Of a stretch of 64,000 bases of DNA, positions 35,041-50,700 are shown piece after piece. The stretch is from positions 55,602,982 to 55,666,981 of the forward strand of contig CM034533.1 in the NCBI GenBank assembly GCA_020002185.1, written 5' to 3'. Position 1 is the stretch's first letter. Each line of letters opens with the position of its first letter. The notes below the pieces were generated by a model. It searched no databases. It worked only from the letters and a program-made list of their open reading frames with translations, and was not told the DNA's origin. The position numbers and the translations under genes were made by a program. Source of the DNA: Paraescarpia echinospica (Eukaryota; Annelida; Polychaeta; Sabellida; Siboglinidae).

Positions 35041-38000
35041 TTCAGACGTAGGTAGTGACATTGACTAGGTAGTGATTCGCCAGACTACCAGTAGTACATA
35101 CGTAGTTAGTGACAATGGGTAGGTAATGGTAAGCCAGATTACCAGTAGTATATACGTAGTTAGTGACAATGGCTAGGTAGTGATTCGCCATACAACCAGT
35201 AGTGCAGACGTAGGTAGTGACAATGGCTAGGTATTATTTCGCCATACTACTTGTAGTGCAGACGTAGGTAGTGACAATGACTAGGAAATGATTCGCCGTA
35301 CTACAAGTAGTGCTGACGTAGATAGTGGCAATGACTAGGTATTGATTCGCCATTCTACTGCAGACGTAGGTAACGACAATGATTTGTTAATGATTCGCCA
35401 TACTACCAGTAGTGCTGACGTAGATACTGACAATGACTAGGTAATGATTCGCCATACTACCAGTAGTACATACGTCGGTAGTGACAATGACTAGGTAACG
35501 ATTCGCCATACTACCTGTAGAGCAGACGTAGGTAGTGACAATGGCTAGGTATTAATTCGCCATACTACCAGTTGTGCAGATTTAGGTAGTGACAATCACT
35601 ATGTAATGATTCGCCATACTAACAGTATTGCAGTCGTAGGGAGTGACAATGACTAGGTAATGATTCACCATACTACCAGTAGTGCAGACGTAGCTAGTGA
35701 CAATGGCTAGGGAATGATTCGCCATACTACCAGTAGTGCAGACATATGTAGGGAAAATTATTTGGTAATGATTTGCCATACTACCAGTAGTGCAGACGTA
35801 GGTATTGACAATGACTAGGTAATGATTCACCATACTACCAGTAGTGCAGACGTAGCTAGTGACAATGGCTAGGGAATGATTCGCCATACTACCAGTAGTG
35901 CAGACGTATGTAGGGAAAATGATTTGGTAATGATTTGCCATACTACCAGTAGTGCAGACGTAGGTATTGACAATGACTAGGTAATGATTCGCCACACTAC
36001 AAATAGTGCTGACGTAGATAGTGACAATGACTAGGTAATTATTCGCCATACTACCAGTAGTACATACGTTGGTAGTGACAATGTCTAGGCAATGATTCGC
36101 CATACTACAAGTAGTGCAGACGTTGGTAGTGACAATGACTACGTAATGATTCGCCGTACTACCAGTAGTGCAGACGTAGGTCGTGGCAATGACTTGGTAA
36201 TGATTCGCCATACTACCAGTAGTGCAGACGTAGGTAGTGACAATGGCTAGTTAATGATTCGCCATACTACCTGTAGTGCAGACGTAGGTAGTGTCAATGG
36301 CTAGGTACTAATTAACCATATTACCAGTAGTGCAGACGTAGGTAGTGACAATGACTAGGTAATGATTCGCCATACTACCAGTAGTGCAGACGTAGGTAAT
36401 GACAATGGCTAGGTATTAATTCGTCATACTACCAGTTATGCAGACTTAGGTAGTGACAATTACTATGTAATGATTCGCCATACTACCAGTAGTGCAGTCG
36501 TAGGGAGTGACAATGACTAGGTAATGATTCACCATACTACCAGTAGTGCAGACGTAGCTAGTGACAATGGCTAGGGAATGATTCGCCATACTACCAGTAG
36601 TGCAGACGTATGTAGGTAAAATGATTAGGTAATGATTCGCCATACTACCAGTAGTGTAGACGTAGGTAGTGACAATGGCTAGGTATTAATTCGCCATACA
36701 ACCAGTAGTGCAGACGTAGGTAGTGACAATGACTAGGTAATGATTCGCCATACTACCAGTAGTGCTGACGTAGACAGTGACAATGTCTAGGTAATGATTC
36801 GCCAGACTACCAATAGTACATACGTAGTTATTGACAATGGCTAGGTAATGATTCGCCATACTACCAGTAGTGGAGACGTAGGTAGTGACAATGGCTAGGT
36901 ATTAATTCGCCATACTACCTGTAGTGCAGACGTAGATAGTGGCAATGACTTGGTATTGATTCGCCATTCTACTGCAGACGTAGGTAACGACAATGATTAC
37001 TTAATGATTCGCCATACTACCAGTAGTGCTGATGTAGATAGTGACAATGACTAGGTAATGATTCGCCATACTACCTGTAGAGCAGACGTAGGTTGTGACA
37101 ATGGCTAGGTAATGATTCGCCCTACTACCAGTAGTGCAGGCGTAGGTAGTGACAATGGCTAGGTAATGATTCGCCATACTACCAGTTGTGCAGACTTAAG
37201 TAGTGACAATCACTATGTAATGATTCGCCATACTACCAGTAGTGCAGTCGTAGGGAATGACAATGACTAGGTAATGATTCGCCATACTACCAGTAGTGCT
37301 GACATAGATAGTGACAATGACTAGGTAATTATTCGCCATACTACCAGTAGTACATACGTTGGTAGTGACAATGTCTAGGCAATGATTCGCCATACTACAA
37401 GTAGTCCAGACGTAGGTAGTGAAAATGACTAGGTAATGATTCGCCGTACTACCAGTAATGCAGACGTAGGTCGTGGCAATGACTTGGTAATGATTCGCCA
37501 TACTACCAGTAGTGCAGACGTAGGTAGTGACAATGACTAGGTAATGATTCGCAATACTACCAGTAGTGCAGTCGTAGGGAGTGACAATGACTAGGTAATG
37601 ATTCGCCATACTACCAGTAGTGCAGACGTAGGTTGTGGCATTGACTAGGTATTGATTCGCCATTGTAGTGCAGACGTAGGTAATGACAATGATTAGGTAA
37701 TAATTCGCCATACTACCAGTAGTACATACGTCGGTAGTGACAATGACTAGGCAATGATTCGCCATACTACCAGTAGTGCAGACGTAGGTAGTGACAATGA
37801 CTAGGTAATGATTCGCCATACTACCAGTAGTACATACGTCGTTAGTGACAATGACTAGGTAATGATTCGCCGTACAACAAGTAGTGCAGACGTTGTCAGT
37901 GACAATGACAAGGTAATGACTCGCCATACTACCAGTAGTGCAAACGTAGGTAGTGACAATGATTAGGTAATTATTCGTCATACTACTAGTAGCGCAGACG

Positions 38001-39606
38001 TAGATAGTGACAATACCTAGGTAATTATTCGCCATACAACAAGTAGAACATACGTCGGTAGTGACATTGACTAGGCAATGATTCGCCATACTACAAGTAG
38101 TACAGACGTAGGTAGTGACAATGACTAGGTAATTATTCGTCATACTACCAGTAGTGCAGACGTAGGTAGTGACAATGACTAGGTAGTGATTCCCCGTACT
38201 ACCTGTAGTGCAGACGTAGGTAGTGACAATGGCTAGGTAATAATTCGCCATACTACCAGTAGTGCAGACGTAGGTAGTGACAATGGCTAGGTATTAATTC
38301 GCCATACTACCAGTAGTGCAGACTTAGGTAGTGACAATCACTATGTAATGATTCGCCATACTACCAGTAGTGCAGTCGTAGGGAGTGACAATGACTAGGT
38401 AATGATTCACCATATTACCAGTAGTGGAGACGTACCTAGTGACAATGGGTAGGGAATGATCCGCCATACTACCAGTTGTGCAGACGTAGGTAGGGAAAAT
38501 GATTAGGTAATGATTTGCCATACTACCAGTAGTGCTGACGTAGATAGTGACAATGACTAGGTAATTATTCGCCATACTACCAGTAATACATACCTTGGTA
38601 GTGACAATGTCTAGGCAATGATTCGCCATACTACAAGTAGTGCAGACGTAGGTAGTGACAATGACTAGGTAATTATTCGTCATACTACCAGTACTGCAGA
38701 CGTAAGTAGTGACAATGACTAGGTAATGATTCGCCGTACTAACAGTAGTGCAGAAGTAGGTCGTGGCAATGACTTGGTAATGATTCGCCATACTACCAGT
38801 AGTGCAGACGTAGGTAGTGATAATGGCTAGTTAATGATTCGCCATACTACCTGTAGTGCAGACATAGGTAGTGACAATGGCTAGGTACTAATTTGCCATA
38901 CTACCAGTAGTGCACACGTAGGTAGTGACAATGACTAGGTAATGATTCGCTATACTACCAATAGTGGGGACGTAGATAGTGACAATGACTAGGTAATGAT
39001 TAGCCAGACTACCAGTAGTACATACGTAGTTAGTGACAATGGCTAGGTAATGATTCGCCATATTACCAGTAGTGAAGACGCAGGTAGTGACAAAGGCTAG
39101 GTATTAATTCGCCATATTAATAGTTGTGCAGACGTTGGTAGTCACAATGACTAGGAAATGATTCGCCATACTACCAGTAGTGCTGACGTAGATAGTGGCA
39201 ATGACTAGGTATTGATTCGCCATTCTAGTGCAGACGTAGGTAATGACAATGACTAAGTAATGATTCGCCATACTACCAGTAGTGCTGACGTAGTTAGTGA
39301 CAATGACTAGGTAATGATTCGCCATACTACCAGTAGTGCTGACATAGATAGTGACAATGACTAGGTAATTATTCGCCATACTACCAGTAGTACATACGTT
39401 GGTAGTGACAATGTCTAGGCAATGATTCGCCATACTACAAGTAGTCCAGACGTAGGTAGTGAAAATGACTAGGTAATGATTCGCCGTACTACCAGTAATG
39501 CAGACGTAGGTCGTGGCAATGACTTGGTAATGATTCGCCATACTACCAGTAGTGCAGACGTAGGTAGTGACAATGGCTAGGTATTAATTCGCCATACTAC
39601 CAGTAG
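35041..39606. repeat. Higher-order repeat D, unit 2 (4566 bp)
   Basis: Delimited by TAGTTCAGACG. The length fits 81 x 54 + 4 x 48. It follows unit 1 closely through about 38700, allowing for the 108-bp difference, and then departs. It holds the clearest empty LINE target at 38700-38704 and a block (37196-38251) shared with 62418-63473. Confidence 0.85.
38700..38704. other. Unoccupied LINE target site ACGTA (best match)
   Basis: The sequence around it reads continuously through both LINE flanks: TTATTCGTCATACTACCAG then TACTGCAGACGTA as left of the LINE, and AGTAGTGACAATGACTAGG then GCCGTACTAACAGTAGTGC and AGAAGTAGGTCGTGGCAATG as right of the LINE. ACGTA is single here and doubled around the LINE. 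Equivalent sites are at 51196-51200, 55012-55016, 59362-59366 (ACATA) and 63922-63926. Confidence 0.9.
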
Positions 39607-42600
39607 TTCAGACGTAGGTAGTGACATTGACTAGGTATTGATTCGCCAGACTACCAGTAGTACATACATAGTTAGTGACAATGGGTAGGTAATGGTTCGC
39701 CAGATTACCAGTAGTATATACGTAGTTAGTGACAATGACTAGGTAGTGATTCGCCATACAACCAGTAGTGCAGACGTAGGTAGTGACAATGGCTAGGTAT
39801 TATTTCGTCATACTACTTGTAGTGCAGACGTAGGTAGTGACAATGACTAGGAAATGATTCGCCATACTACAAGTAGTGCTGACGTAGATAGTGGCAATGA
39901 CTAGGTATTGATTCGCCATTCTACTGCAGACGTAGGTAACGACAATGATTTGTTAATGATTCGCCATACTACCAGTAGTGCTGACGTAGATAATGACAAT
40001 GACTAGGTAATGATTCGCCATACTACCAGTAGTACATACGTCGGTATTGACAATGACTAGGTAACGATTCGCCATACTACCTGTAGAGCAGACGTAGGTA
40101 GTGACAATGGCTAGGTACTAATTCGCCATACTACCAGTTGTGCAGACTTAGGTAGTGACAATCACTATGTAATGATTCGCCATACTAACAGTATTGCAGT
40201 CGTAGGGAGTGACAATGACTAGGTAATGATTCACCATACTACCAGTAGTGCAGACGTAGCTAGTGACAATGGCTAGGGAATGATTCGCCATACTACCAGT
40301 AGTGCAGACGTATGTAGGGAAAATGATTTGGTAATGATTTGACATACTACCAGTAGTGCAGACGTAGGTATTGACAATGACTAGGTAATGATTCGCCACA
40401 CTACAAATAGTGCTGACGTAGTTAGTGACAATGACTAGGTAATTATTCGCCATACTACCAGTAGTACATACGTTGGTAGTGACAATGTCTAGGCAATGAT
40501 TCGCCATACTACAAGTAGTGCAGACGTTGGTAGTGACAATGACTACGTAATGATTCGCCGTACTACCAGTAGTGCAGACGTAGGTCGTGGCAATGACTTG
40601 GTAATGATTCGCCATACTACCAGTAGTGCAGACGTAGGTAGTGACAATGGCTAGTTAATGATTCGCCATACTACCTGTAGTGCAGACGTAGGTAGTGTCA
40701 ATGGCTAGGTACTAATTAACCATACTACCAGTAGTGCAGACGTAGGTAGTGACAATGACTAGGTAATGATTCGCCATACTACCAGTAGTGCAGACGTAGG
40801 TAGTGACAATGGCTAGGTATTAATTCGTCATACTACAAGTTGTGCAGACTTAGGTAGTGACAATCACTATGTAATGATTCGCCATACTACCAGTAGTGCA
40901 GTCGTAGGGAGTGACAATGACTAGGTAATGATTCACCATACTACCAGTAGTGCAGACGTAGCTAGTGACAATGGCTAGGGAATGATTCGCCATACTAGCA
41001 GTAGTGCAGACGTATGTAGGTAAAATGATTAGGTAATGATTCGCCATACTACCAGTAGTGTAGACGTAGGTAGTGACAATGGCTAGGTATTAATTCGCCA
41101 TACAACCAGTAGTGCAGACGTAGGTAGTGACAATGACTAGGTAATGATTCGCCATACTACCAGTAGTGCTGACGTAGACAGTGACAATGTCTAGGTAATG
41201 ATTCGCCATACTACCTGTAGTGCAGACGTAGATAGTGGCAATGACTAGGTATTGATTCGCCATTCTACTGCAGACGTAGGTAACGAAAATGATTACTTAA
41301 TGATTCGCCATACTACCAGTAGTGCTGATGTAGATATTGACAATGTCTAGGTAATGATTCGCCATACTACCTGTAGAGCAGACGTAGGTTGTGACAATGG
41401 CTAGGTAATGATTCGCCCTACTACCAGTAGTGCAGGCGTAGGTAGTGACAATGGCTAGGTAATGATTCGCCATACTACCAGTTGTGCAGACTTAAGTAGT
41501 GACAATCACTATGTAATGATTCGCCATACTACCAGTAGTGCAGTCGTAGGGAATGACAATGACTAGGTAATGATTCGCCATACTACCAGTACTGCTGACA
41601 TAGATAGTGACAATGACTAGGTAATTATTCGCCATACTACCAGTAGTACATACGTTGGTAGTGACAATGTCTAGGCAATGATTCGCCATACTACAAGTAG
41701 TCCAGACGTAGGTAGTGAAAATGACTAGGTAATGATTCGCCGTACTACCAGTAATGCAGACGAAGGTCGTGGCAATGACTTGGTAATGATTCGCCATACT
41801 ACCAGTAGTGGAGACGTAGGTAGTGACAATGACTAGGTAATGATTCGCCACACTACCTGTAGTGCTGACGTAGATAGTGACAATGACTAGGTAATTATTC
41901 TCCATACTACCAGTAGTACATACGTTGGTAGTGACAATGTCTAGGCAATGATTCGCCATACTACAAGTAGTGCAGACGTTGGTAGTGACAATGACTAGGT
42001 AATGATTCGCCGTACTACCAGTAGTGGAGACGTAGGTCGTGGCAATGACTTGGTAATGATTCGCCATACCACCAGTAGTGCAGACGTAGGTAGTGATAAT
42101 GGCTAGTTAATGATTCGCCATACTACCTGTAGTGCAGACGTAGGTAGTGAAAATGGCTAGGTACTAATTTGCCATACTACCAGTAGTGCAGACGTAGGTA
42201 GTGACAATGACTAGGTAATGATTCACCATACTACCAATAGTGGGGACGTAGATAGTGACAATGACTAGGTAATGATTAGCCAGACTACCAGTAGTACATA
42301 CCTAGTTAGTGACAATGGCTAGGTAATGATTCGCCATACTTCCAGTAGTGTAGACGCAGGTAGTGACAAAGGCTAGGTATTAATTCGCCATATTAATTGT
42401 TGTGCAGACGTAGGTAGTCACAATGACTAGGAAATGATTCGCCATACTACCAGTAGTGCTGACGTAGATAGTGGCAATGACTAGGTATTGATTCGCCATT
42501 CTAGTGCAGACGTAGGTAATGACAATGACTAAGTAATGATTCGCCATACTACCAGTAGTGCTGACGTAGTTAGTGACAATGACTAGTTAATGATTCGCCA

Positions 42601-43679
42601 TACTACCAGTAGTACATGCGTCGGTAGTGACAATGACTAGGCAATGATTTACCATACTACCAGTAGTGCAGACGTAGGTAGTGACAATGACTAGATAATG
42701 ATTCTCCATACTACCAGTAGTGCAGTCGTAGGGAGTGACAATGACTAGGTAATGATTTGCCATACTACCAGTAGTGCAGACGTAGGTTGTGGCATTGACT
42801 AGGTATTAATTCGCCATTCTACTGCAGACGTAGGTAATGACAATGACTAGGTAATATTTCTCCATACTACCAGTAGTACATACGTCGGTAGTGACAATGA
42901 CTAGGCAATGATTCGCAATACTACCAGTAGTGCAGACGTCGGTAGTGACAATGACTAGGTAATGATTCGCCATACTACCTGTAGAGCAGACGTAGGTAGT
43001 GAAAATGCCTAGGTATTAATTCGCCATACTACCTGTAGTGCAGACGTAGTTAGTGACAATGACTAGGTAATGATTCGCCATACTACAAGTAGTGCTGACG
43101 TCGATAGTGGCAATGACTAGGTATTGATTCGCCATTCCACTGCAGACGTAGGTAACGACAATGATTATGTAATGGTTCGCCATACTACCAGTAGTGCTGA
43201 CGTAGATAGTGACAATGACTAGGTAATGATTCGCCATACTACCAGTAGTACACACGTCGGTAGTGACAATGACTAGGTAAAGATTCGCCATACTACCTGT
43301 AGAGCAGACGTAGGTTGTGACAATGGCTAGGTAATGATTCGCCATACTACCAGTAGTACAGACGTAGGTAGTGACAATGGCTAGGTATTAATTCGCCATA
43401 CAACCAGTTGTACAGATTAGGTAGTGACAATCACTATGTAATGATTCGCCACACTACCAGTGGTGCAGTCGTAGGGAGTGACAATGACTAGGTAATGATT
43501 CACCATACTACCAGTAGTGCAGACGTAGCTAGTGACAATGGCTAGGGAATGATTTGCCATACTACCAGTAGTGCAATCGTATGTAGGGAAAATGATTAGG
43601 TAATGATTCGCCATACTACCAGTAGTGCAGACGTAGGTAGTGACAATGGCTAGGTATTAATTCGCCATACTACCAGTAG
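39607..43679. repeat. Higher-order repeat E, copy 1 (4073 bp)
   Basis: Bounded by TAGTTCAGACG. The length fits 70 x 54 + 5 x 48 + 53, the 53-bp monomer being the CAGATTAGG variant near 43414. Marked by ACATACATAGTTAGTG near 39660 and GATTTGACATAC near 40340. Confidence 0.92.
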
Positions 43680-46600
43680 TTCAGACGTAGGTAGTGACAT
43701 TGACTAGGTAATGATTCGCCAGACTACCAGTAGTACATACATAGTTAGTGACAATGGGTAGGTAATGGTTCGCCAGATTACCAGTAGTATATACGTAGTT
43801 AGTGACAATGACTAGGTAGTGATTCGCCATACAACCAGTAGTGCAGACGTAGGTAGTGACAATGGCTAGGTATTATTTCGTCATACTACTTGTAGTGCAG
43901 ACGTAGGTAGTGACAATGACTAGGAAATGATTCGCCATACTACAAGTAGTGCTGACGTAGATAGTGGCAATGACTAGGTATTGATTCGCCATTCTACTGC
44001 AGACGTAGGTAACGACAATGATTTGTTAATGATTCGCCATACTACCAGTAGTGCTGACGTAGATAATGACAATGACTAGGTAATGATTCGCCATACTACC
44101 AGTAGTACATACGTCGGTATTGACAATGACTAGGTAACGATTCGCCATACTACCTGTAGAGCAGACGTAGGTAGTGACAATGGCTAGGTACTAATTCGCC
44201 ATACTACCAGTTGTGCAGACTTAGGTAGTGACAATCACTATGTAATGATTCGCCATACTAACAGTATTGCAGTCGTAGGGAGTGACAATGACTAGGTAAT
44301 GATTCACCATACTACCAGTAGTGCAGACGTAGCTAGTGACAATGGCTAGGGAATGATTCGCCATACTACCAGTAGTGCAGACGTATGTAGGGAAAATGAT
44401 TTGGTAATGATTTGACATACTACCAGTAGTGCAGACGTAGGTATTGACAATGACTAGGTAATGATTCGCCACACTACAAATAGTGCTGACGTAGTTAGTG
44501 ACAATGACTAGGTAATTATTCGCCATACTAACAGTAGTACATACGTTGGTAGTGACAATGTCTAGGCAATGATTCGCCATACTACAAGTAGTGCAGACGT
44601 TGGTAGTGACAATGACTACGTAATGATTCGCCGTACTACCAGTAGTGCAGACGTAGGTCGTGGCAATGACTTGGTAATGATTCGCCATACTACCAGTAGT
44701 GCAGACGTAGGTAGTGACAATGGCTAGTTAATGATTCGCCATACTACCTGTAGTGCAGACGTAGGTAGTGTCAATGGCTAGGTACTAATTAACCATACTA
44801 CCAGTAGTGCAGACGTAGGTAGTGACAATGACTAGGTAATGATTCGCCATACTACCAGTAGTGCAGACGTAGGTAGTGACAATGGCTAGGTATTAATTCG
44901 TCATACTACCAGTTGTGCAGACTTAGGTAGTGACAATCACTATGTAATGATTCGCCATACTACCAGTAGTGCAGTCGTAGGGAGTGACAATGACTAGGTA
45001 ATGATTCACCATACTACCAGTAGTGCAGACGTAGCTAGTGACAATGGCTAGGGAATGATTCGCCATACTAGCAGTAGTGCAGACGTATGTAGGTAAAATG
45101 ATTAGGTAATGATTCGCCATACTACCAGTAGTGTAGACGTAGGTAGTGACAATGGCTAGGTATTAATTCGCCATACAACCAGTAGTGCAGACGTAGGTAG
45201 TGACAATGACTAGGTAATGATTCGCCATACTACCAGTAGTGCTGACGTAGACAGTGACAATGTCTAGGTAATGATTCGCCATACTACCTGTAGTGCAGAC
45301 GTAGATAGTGGCAATGACTAGGTATTGATTCGCCATTCTACTGCAGACGTAGGTAACGAAAATGATTACTTAATGATTCGCCATACTACCAGTAGTGCTG
45401 ATGTAGATATTGACAATGTCTAGGTAATGATTCGCCATACTACCTGTAGAGCAGACGTAGGTTGTGACAATGGCTAGGTAATGATTCGCCCTACTACCAG
45501 TAGTGCAGGCGTAGGTAGTGACAATGGCTAGGTAATGATTCGCCATACTACCAGTTGTGCAGACTTAAGTAGTGACAATCACTATGTAATGATTCGCCAT
45601 ACTACCAGTAGTGCAGTCGTAGGGAATGACAATGACTAGGTAATGATTCGCCATACTACCAGTACTGCTGACATAGATAGTGACAATGACTAGGTAATTA
45701 TTCGCCATACTACCAGTAGTACATACGTTGGTAGTGACAATGTCTAGGCAATGATTCGCCATACTACAAGTAGTCCAGACGTAGGTAGTGAAAATGACTA
45801 GGTAATGATTCGCCGTACTACCAGTAATGCAGACGAAGGTCGTGGCAATGACTTGGTAATGATTCGCCATACTACCAGTAGTGGAGACGTAGGTAGTGAC
45901 AATGACTAGGTAATGATTCGCCACACTACCTGTAGTGCTGACGTAGATAGTGACAATGACTAGGTAATTATTCTCCATACTACCAGTAGTACATACGTTG
46001 GTAGTGACAATGTCTAGGCAATGATTCGCCATACTACAAGTAGTGCAGACGTTGGTAGTGACAATGACTAGGTAATGATTCGCCGTACTACCAGTAGTGG
46101 AGACGTAGGTCGTGGCAATGACTTGGTAATGATTCGCCATACCACCAGTAGTGCAGACGTAGGTAGTGATAATGGCTAGTTAATGATTCGCCATACTACC
46201 TGTAGTGCAGACGTAGGTAGTGAAAATGGCTAGGTACTAATTTGCCATACTACCAGTAGTGCAGACGTAGGTAGTGACAATGACTAGGTAATGATTCACC
46301 ATACTACCAATAGTGGGGACGTAGATAGTGACAATGACTAGGTAATGATTAGCCAGACTACCAGTAGTACATACCTAGTTAGTGACAATGGCTAGGTAAT
46401 GATTCGCCATACTTCCAGTAGTGTAGACGCAGGTAGTGACAAAGGCTAGGTATTAATTCGCCATATTAATTGTTGTGCAGACGTAGGTAGTCACAATGAC
46501 TAGGAAATGATTCGCCATACTACCAGTAGTGCTGACGTAGATAGTGGCAATGACTAGGTATTGATTCGCCATTCTAGTGCAGACGTAGGTAATGACAATG

Positions 46601-47752
46601 ACTAAGTAATGATTCGCCATACTACCAGTAGTGCTGACGTAGTTAGTGACAATGACTAGTTAATGATTCGCCATACTACCAGTAGTACATGCGTCGGTAG
46701 TGACAATGACTAGGCAATGATTTACCATACTACCAGTAGTGCAGACGTAGGTAGTGACAATGACTAGATAATGATTCTCCATACTACCAGTAGTGCAGTC
46801 GTAGGGAGTGACAATGACTAGGTAATGATTTGCCATACTACCAGTAGTGCAGACGTAGGTTGTGGCATTGACTAGGTATTAATTCGCCATTCTACTGCAG
46901 ACGTAGGTAATGACAATGACTAGGTAATATTTCTCCATACTACCAGTAGTACATACGTCGGTAGTGACAATGACTAGGCAATGATTCGCAATACTACCAG
47001 TAGTGCAGACGTCGGTAGTGACAATGACTAGGTAATGATTCGCCATACTACCTGTAGAGCAGACGTAGGTAGTGAAAATGCCTAGGTATTAATTCGCCAT
47101 ACTACCTGTAGTGCAGACGTAGTTAGTGACAATGACTAGGTAATGATTCGCCATACTACAAGTAGTGCTGACGTCGATAGTGGCAATGACTAGGTATTGA
47201 TTCGCCATTCCACTGCAGACGTAGGTAACGACAATGATTATGTAATGGTTCGCCATACTACCAGTAGTGCTGACGTAGATAGTGACAATGACTAGGTAAT
47301 GATTCGCCATACTACCAGTAGTACACACGTCGGTAGTGACAATGACTAGGTAAAGATTCGCCATACTACCTGTAGAGCAGACGTAGGTTGTGACAATGGC
47401 TAGGTAATGATTCGCCATACTACCAGTAGTACAGACGTAGGTAGTGAAAATGGCTAGGTATTAATTCGCCATACAACCAGTTGTACAGATTAGGAAGTGA
47501 CAATCACTATGTAATGATTCGCCACACTACCAGTGGTGCAGTCGTAGGGAGTGACAATGACTAGGTAATGATTCACCATACTACCAGTAGTGCAGACGTA
47601 GCTAGTGACAATGGCTAGGGAATGATTTGCCATACTACCAGTAGTGCAATCGTATGTAGGGAAAATGATTAGGTAATGATTCGCCATACTACCAGTAGTG
47701 CAGACGTAGGTAGTGACAATGGCTAGGTATTAATTCGCCATACTACCAGTAG
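43680..47752. repeat. Higher-order repeat E, copy 2 (4073 bp)
   Basis: Tandem copy of 39607-43679 in exact register. Open frames at 41492-42067 and 45565-46140 translate identically. Differences are a handful of single bases, for example ACTAACAGTAGTACATACG near 44527 and GGAAGTGAC near 47494. This is the most recent-looking duplication among the LINE-free units. Confidence 0.92.
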
Positions 47753-50700
47753 TTCAGACGTAGGTAGTGACATTGACTAGGTAATGATTCGCCAGACTAC
47801 CAGTAGTACATACGTAGTTAGTGACAATGGGTAGGTAATGGTAAGCCAGATTACCAGTAGTATATACGTAGTTAGTGACAATGGCTAGGTAGTGATTCGC
47901 CATACAACCAGTAGTGCAGACGTAGGTACTGACAATGGCTAGGTATTATTTCGCCATACTACTTGTAGTGCAGACGTAGGTAGTGACAATGACTAGGAAA
48001 TGATTCGCCATACTACAAGTAGTGCTGACGTAGATAGTGGCAATGACTAGGTATTGATTCGCCATTCTACTGCAGACGTAGGTAACGACAATGATTTGTT
48101 AATGATTCGCCATACTACCAGTAGTGCTGACGTAGATAATGACAATGACTTGGTAATGATTCGCCATACTACCAGTAGTACATACGTCGGTAGTGACAAT
48201 GACTAGGTAACGATTCGCCATACTACCTGTAGAGCAGACGTAGGTAGTGACAATGGCTAGGTATTAATTCGCCATACTACCAGTTGTGCAGACTTAGGTA
48301 GTAACAATCACTATGTAATGATTCGCCATACTAACAGTATTGCAGTCGTAGGGAGTGACAATGACTAGGTAATGATTCACCATACTACCAGTAGTGCAGA
48401 CGTAGCTAGTGACAATGGCTAGGGAATGATTCGCCATACTACCAGTAGTGCAGACGTATGTAGGGAAAATGATTTGGTAATGATTTGCCATACTACCAGT
48501 ACTGCAGACGTAGGTATTGACAATGACTAGGTAATGATTCGCCACACTACAAATAGTGCTGACGTAGATAGTGACAATGACTAGGTAATTATTCGCCATA
48601 CTACCAGTAGTACATACGTTGGTAGTGACAATGTCTAGGCAATGATTCGCCATACTACTAGTAGTGCAGACGTTGGTAGTGACAATGACTACGTAATGAT
48701 TCGCCGTACTACCAGTAGTGGAGACGTAGGTCGTGGCAATGACTTGGTAATGATTCGCCATACTACCAGTAGTGCAGACGTAGGTAGTGAAAATAGCTAG
48801 TTAATGATTCGCCATACTACCTGTAGTGCAGACGTAGGTAGTGTCAATGGCTAGGTACTAATTAACCATACTACCAGTAGTGCAGACGTAGGTAGTGACA
48901 ATGACTAGGTAATGATTCGCCATACTACCAGTAGTGCAGACGTAGGTAGTGACAATGGCTAGGTATTAATTCGTCATACTACCAGTTGTGCACACTTAGG
49001 TAGTGACAATCACTATGTAATGATTCGCCATACTACCAGTAGTGCAGTCGTAGGGAGTGACAATGACTAGGTAATGATTCACCATACTACCAGTAGTGCA
49101 GACGTAGCTAGTGACAATGGCTAGGGAATGATTCGCCATACTACCAGTAGTGCAGACGTATGTAGGTAAAATGATTAGGTAATGATTCGCCATACTACCA
49201 GTAGTTTAGACGTAGGTAGTGACAATGGCTAGGTATTAATTCGCCATACAACCAGTAGTGCAGACGTAGGTAGTGACAATGACTAGGTAATGATTCGCCA
49301 TACTACCAGTAGTGCTGACGTAGACAGTGACAATGTCTAGGTAATGATTCGCCAGACTACCAATAGTACATACGTAGTTATTGACAATGGCTAGGTAATG
49401 ATTCGCCATACTACCAGTAGTGGAGACGTAGGTAGTGACAATGGCTAGGTATTAATTCGCCATACTACCTGTAGTGCAGACGTAGATAGTGGCAATGACT
49501 TGGTATTGATTCGCCATTCTACTGCAGACGTAGGTAACGACAATGATTACTTAATGATTCGCCATACTACCAGTAGTGCTGATGTAGATAGTGACAATGA
49601 CTAGGTAATGATTCGCCATACTACCTGTAGAGCAGACGTAGGTTGTGACAATGGCTAGGTAATGATTCGCCCTACTACCAGTAGTGCAGGCGTAGGTAGT
49701 GACAATGGCTAGGTAATGATTCGCCATACTACCAGTTGTGCAGACTTAAGTAGTGACAATCACTATGTAATGATTCGCCATACTACCAGTAGTGCAGTCG
49801 TAGGGAATGACAATGACTAGGTAATGATTCGCCATACTACCAGTAGTGCTGACATAGATAGTGACAATGACTAGGTAATTATTCGCCATACTACCAGTAG
49901 TACATACGTTGGTAGTGACAATGTCTAGGCAATGATTCGCCATACTACAAGTAGTCCAGACGTAGGTAGTGAAAATGACTAGGTAATGATTCGCCGTACT
50001 ACCAGTAATGCAGACGTAGGTCGTGGCAATGACTTGGTAATGATTCGCCATACTACCAGTAGTGCAGACGTAGGTAGTGACAATGACTAGGTAATGATTC
50101 GCAATACTACCAGTAGTGCAGTCGTAGGTTGTGGCATTGACTAGGTATTGATTCGCCATTGTAGTGCAGACGTAGGTAATGACAATGATTAGGTAATAAT
50201 TCGCCATACTACCAGTAGTACATACGTCGGTAGTGACAATGACTAGGCAATGATTCGCCATACTACCAGTAGTGCAGACGTAGGTAGTGACAATGACTAC
50301 GTAATGATTCGCCATACTACCAGTAGTACATACGTCGGTAGTGACAATGACTAGGTAATGATTCGCCGTACAACAAGTAGTGCAGACGTTGTCAGTGACA
50401 ATGACAAGGTAATGATTCGCCATACTACCAGTAGTGCAAACGTAGGTAGTGACAATGACTAGGTAATTATTCGTCATACTACTAGTAGCGCAGACGTAGA
50501 TAGTGACAATACTTAGGTAATTATTCGCCATACAACAAGTAGTAAATACGTCGGTAGTGACATTGACTAGGCAATGATTCGCCATACTACAAGTAGTACA
50601 GACGTAGGTAGTGACAATGACTAGGTAATTATTCGTCATACTACCAGTAGTGCAGACGTAGGTAGTGACAATGACTAGATAGTGATTCCCCGTACTACCT

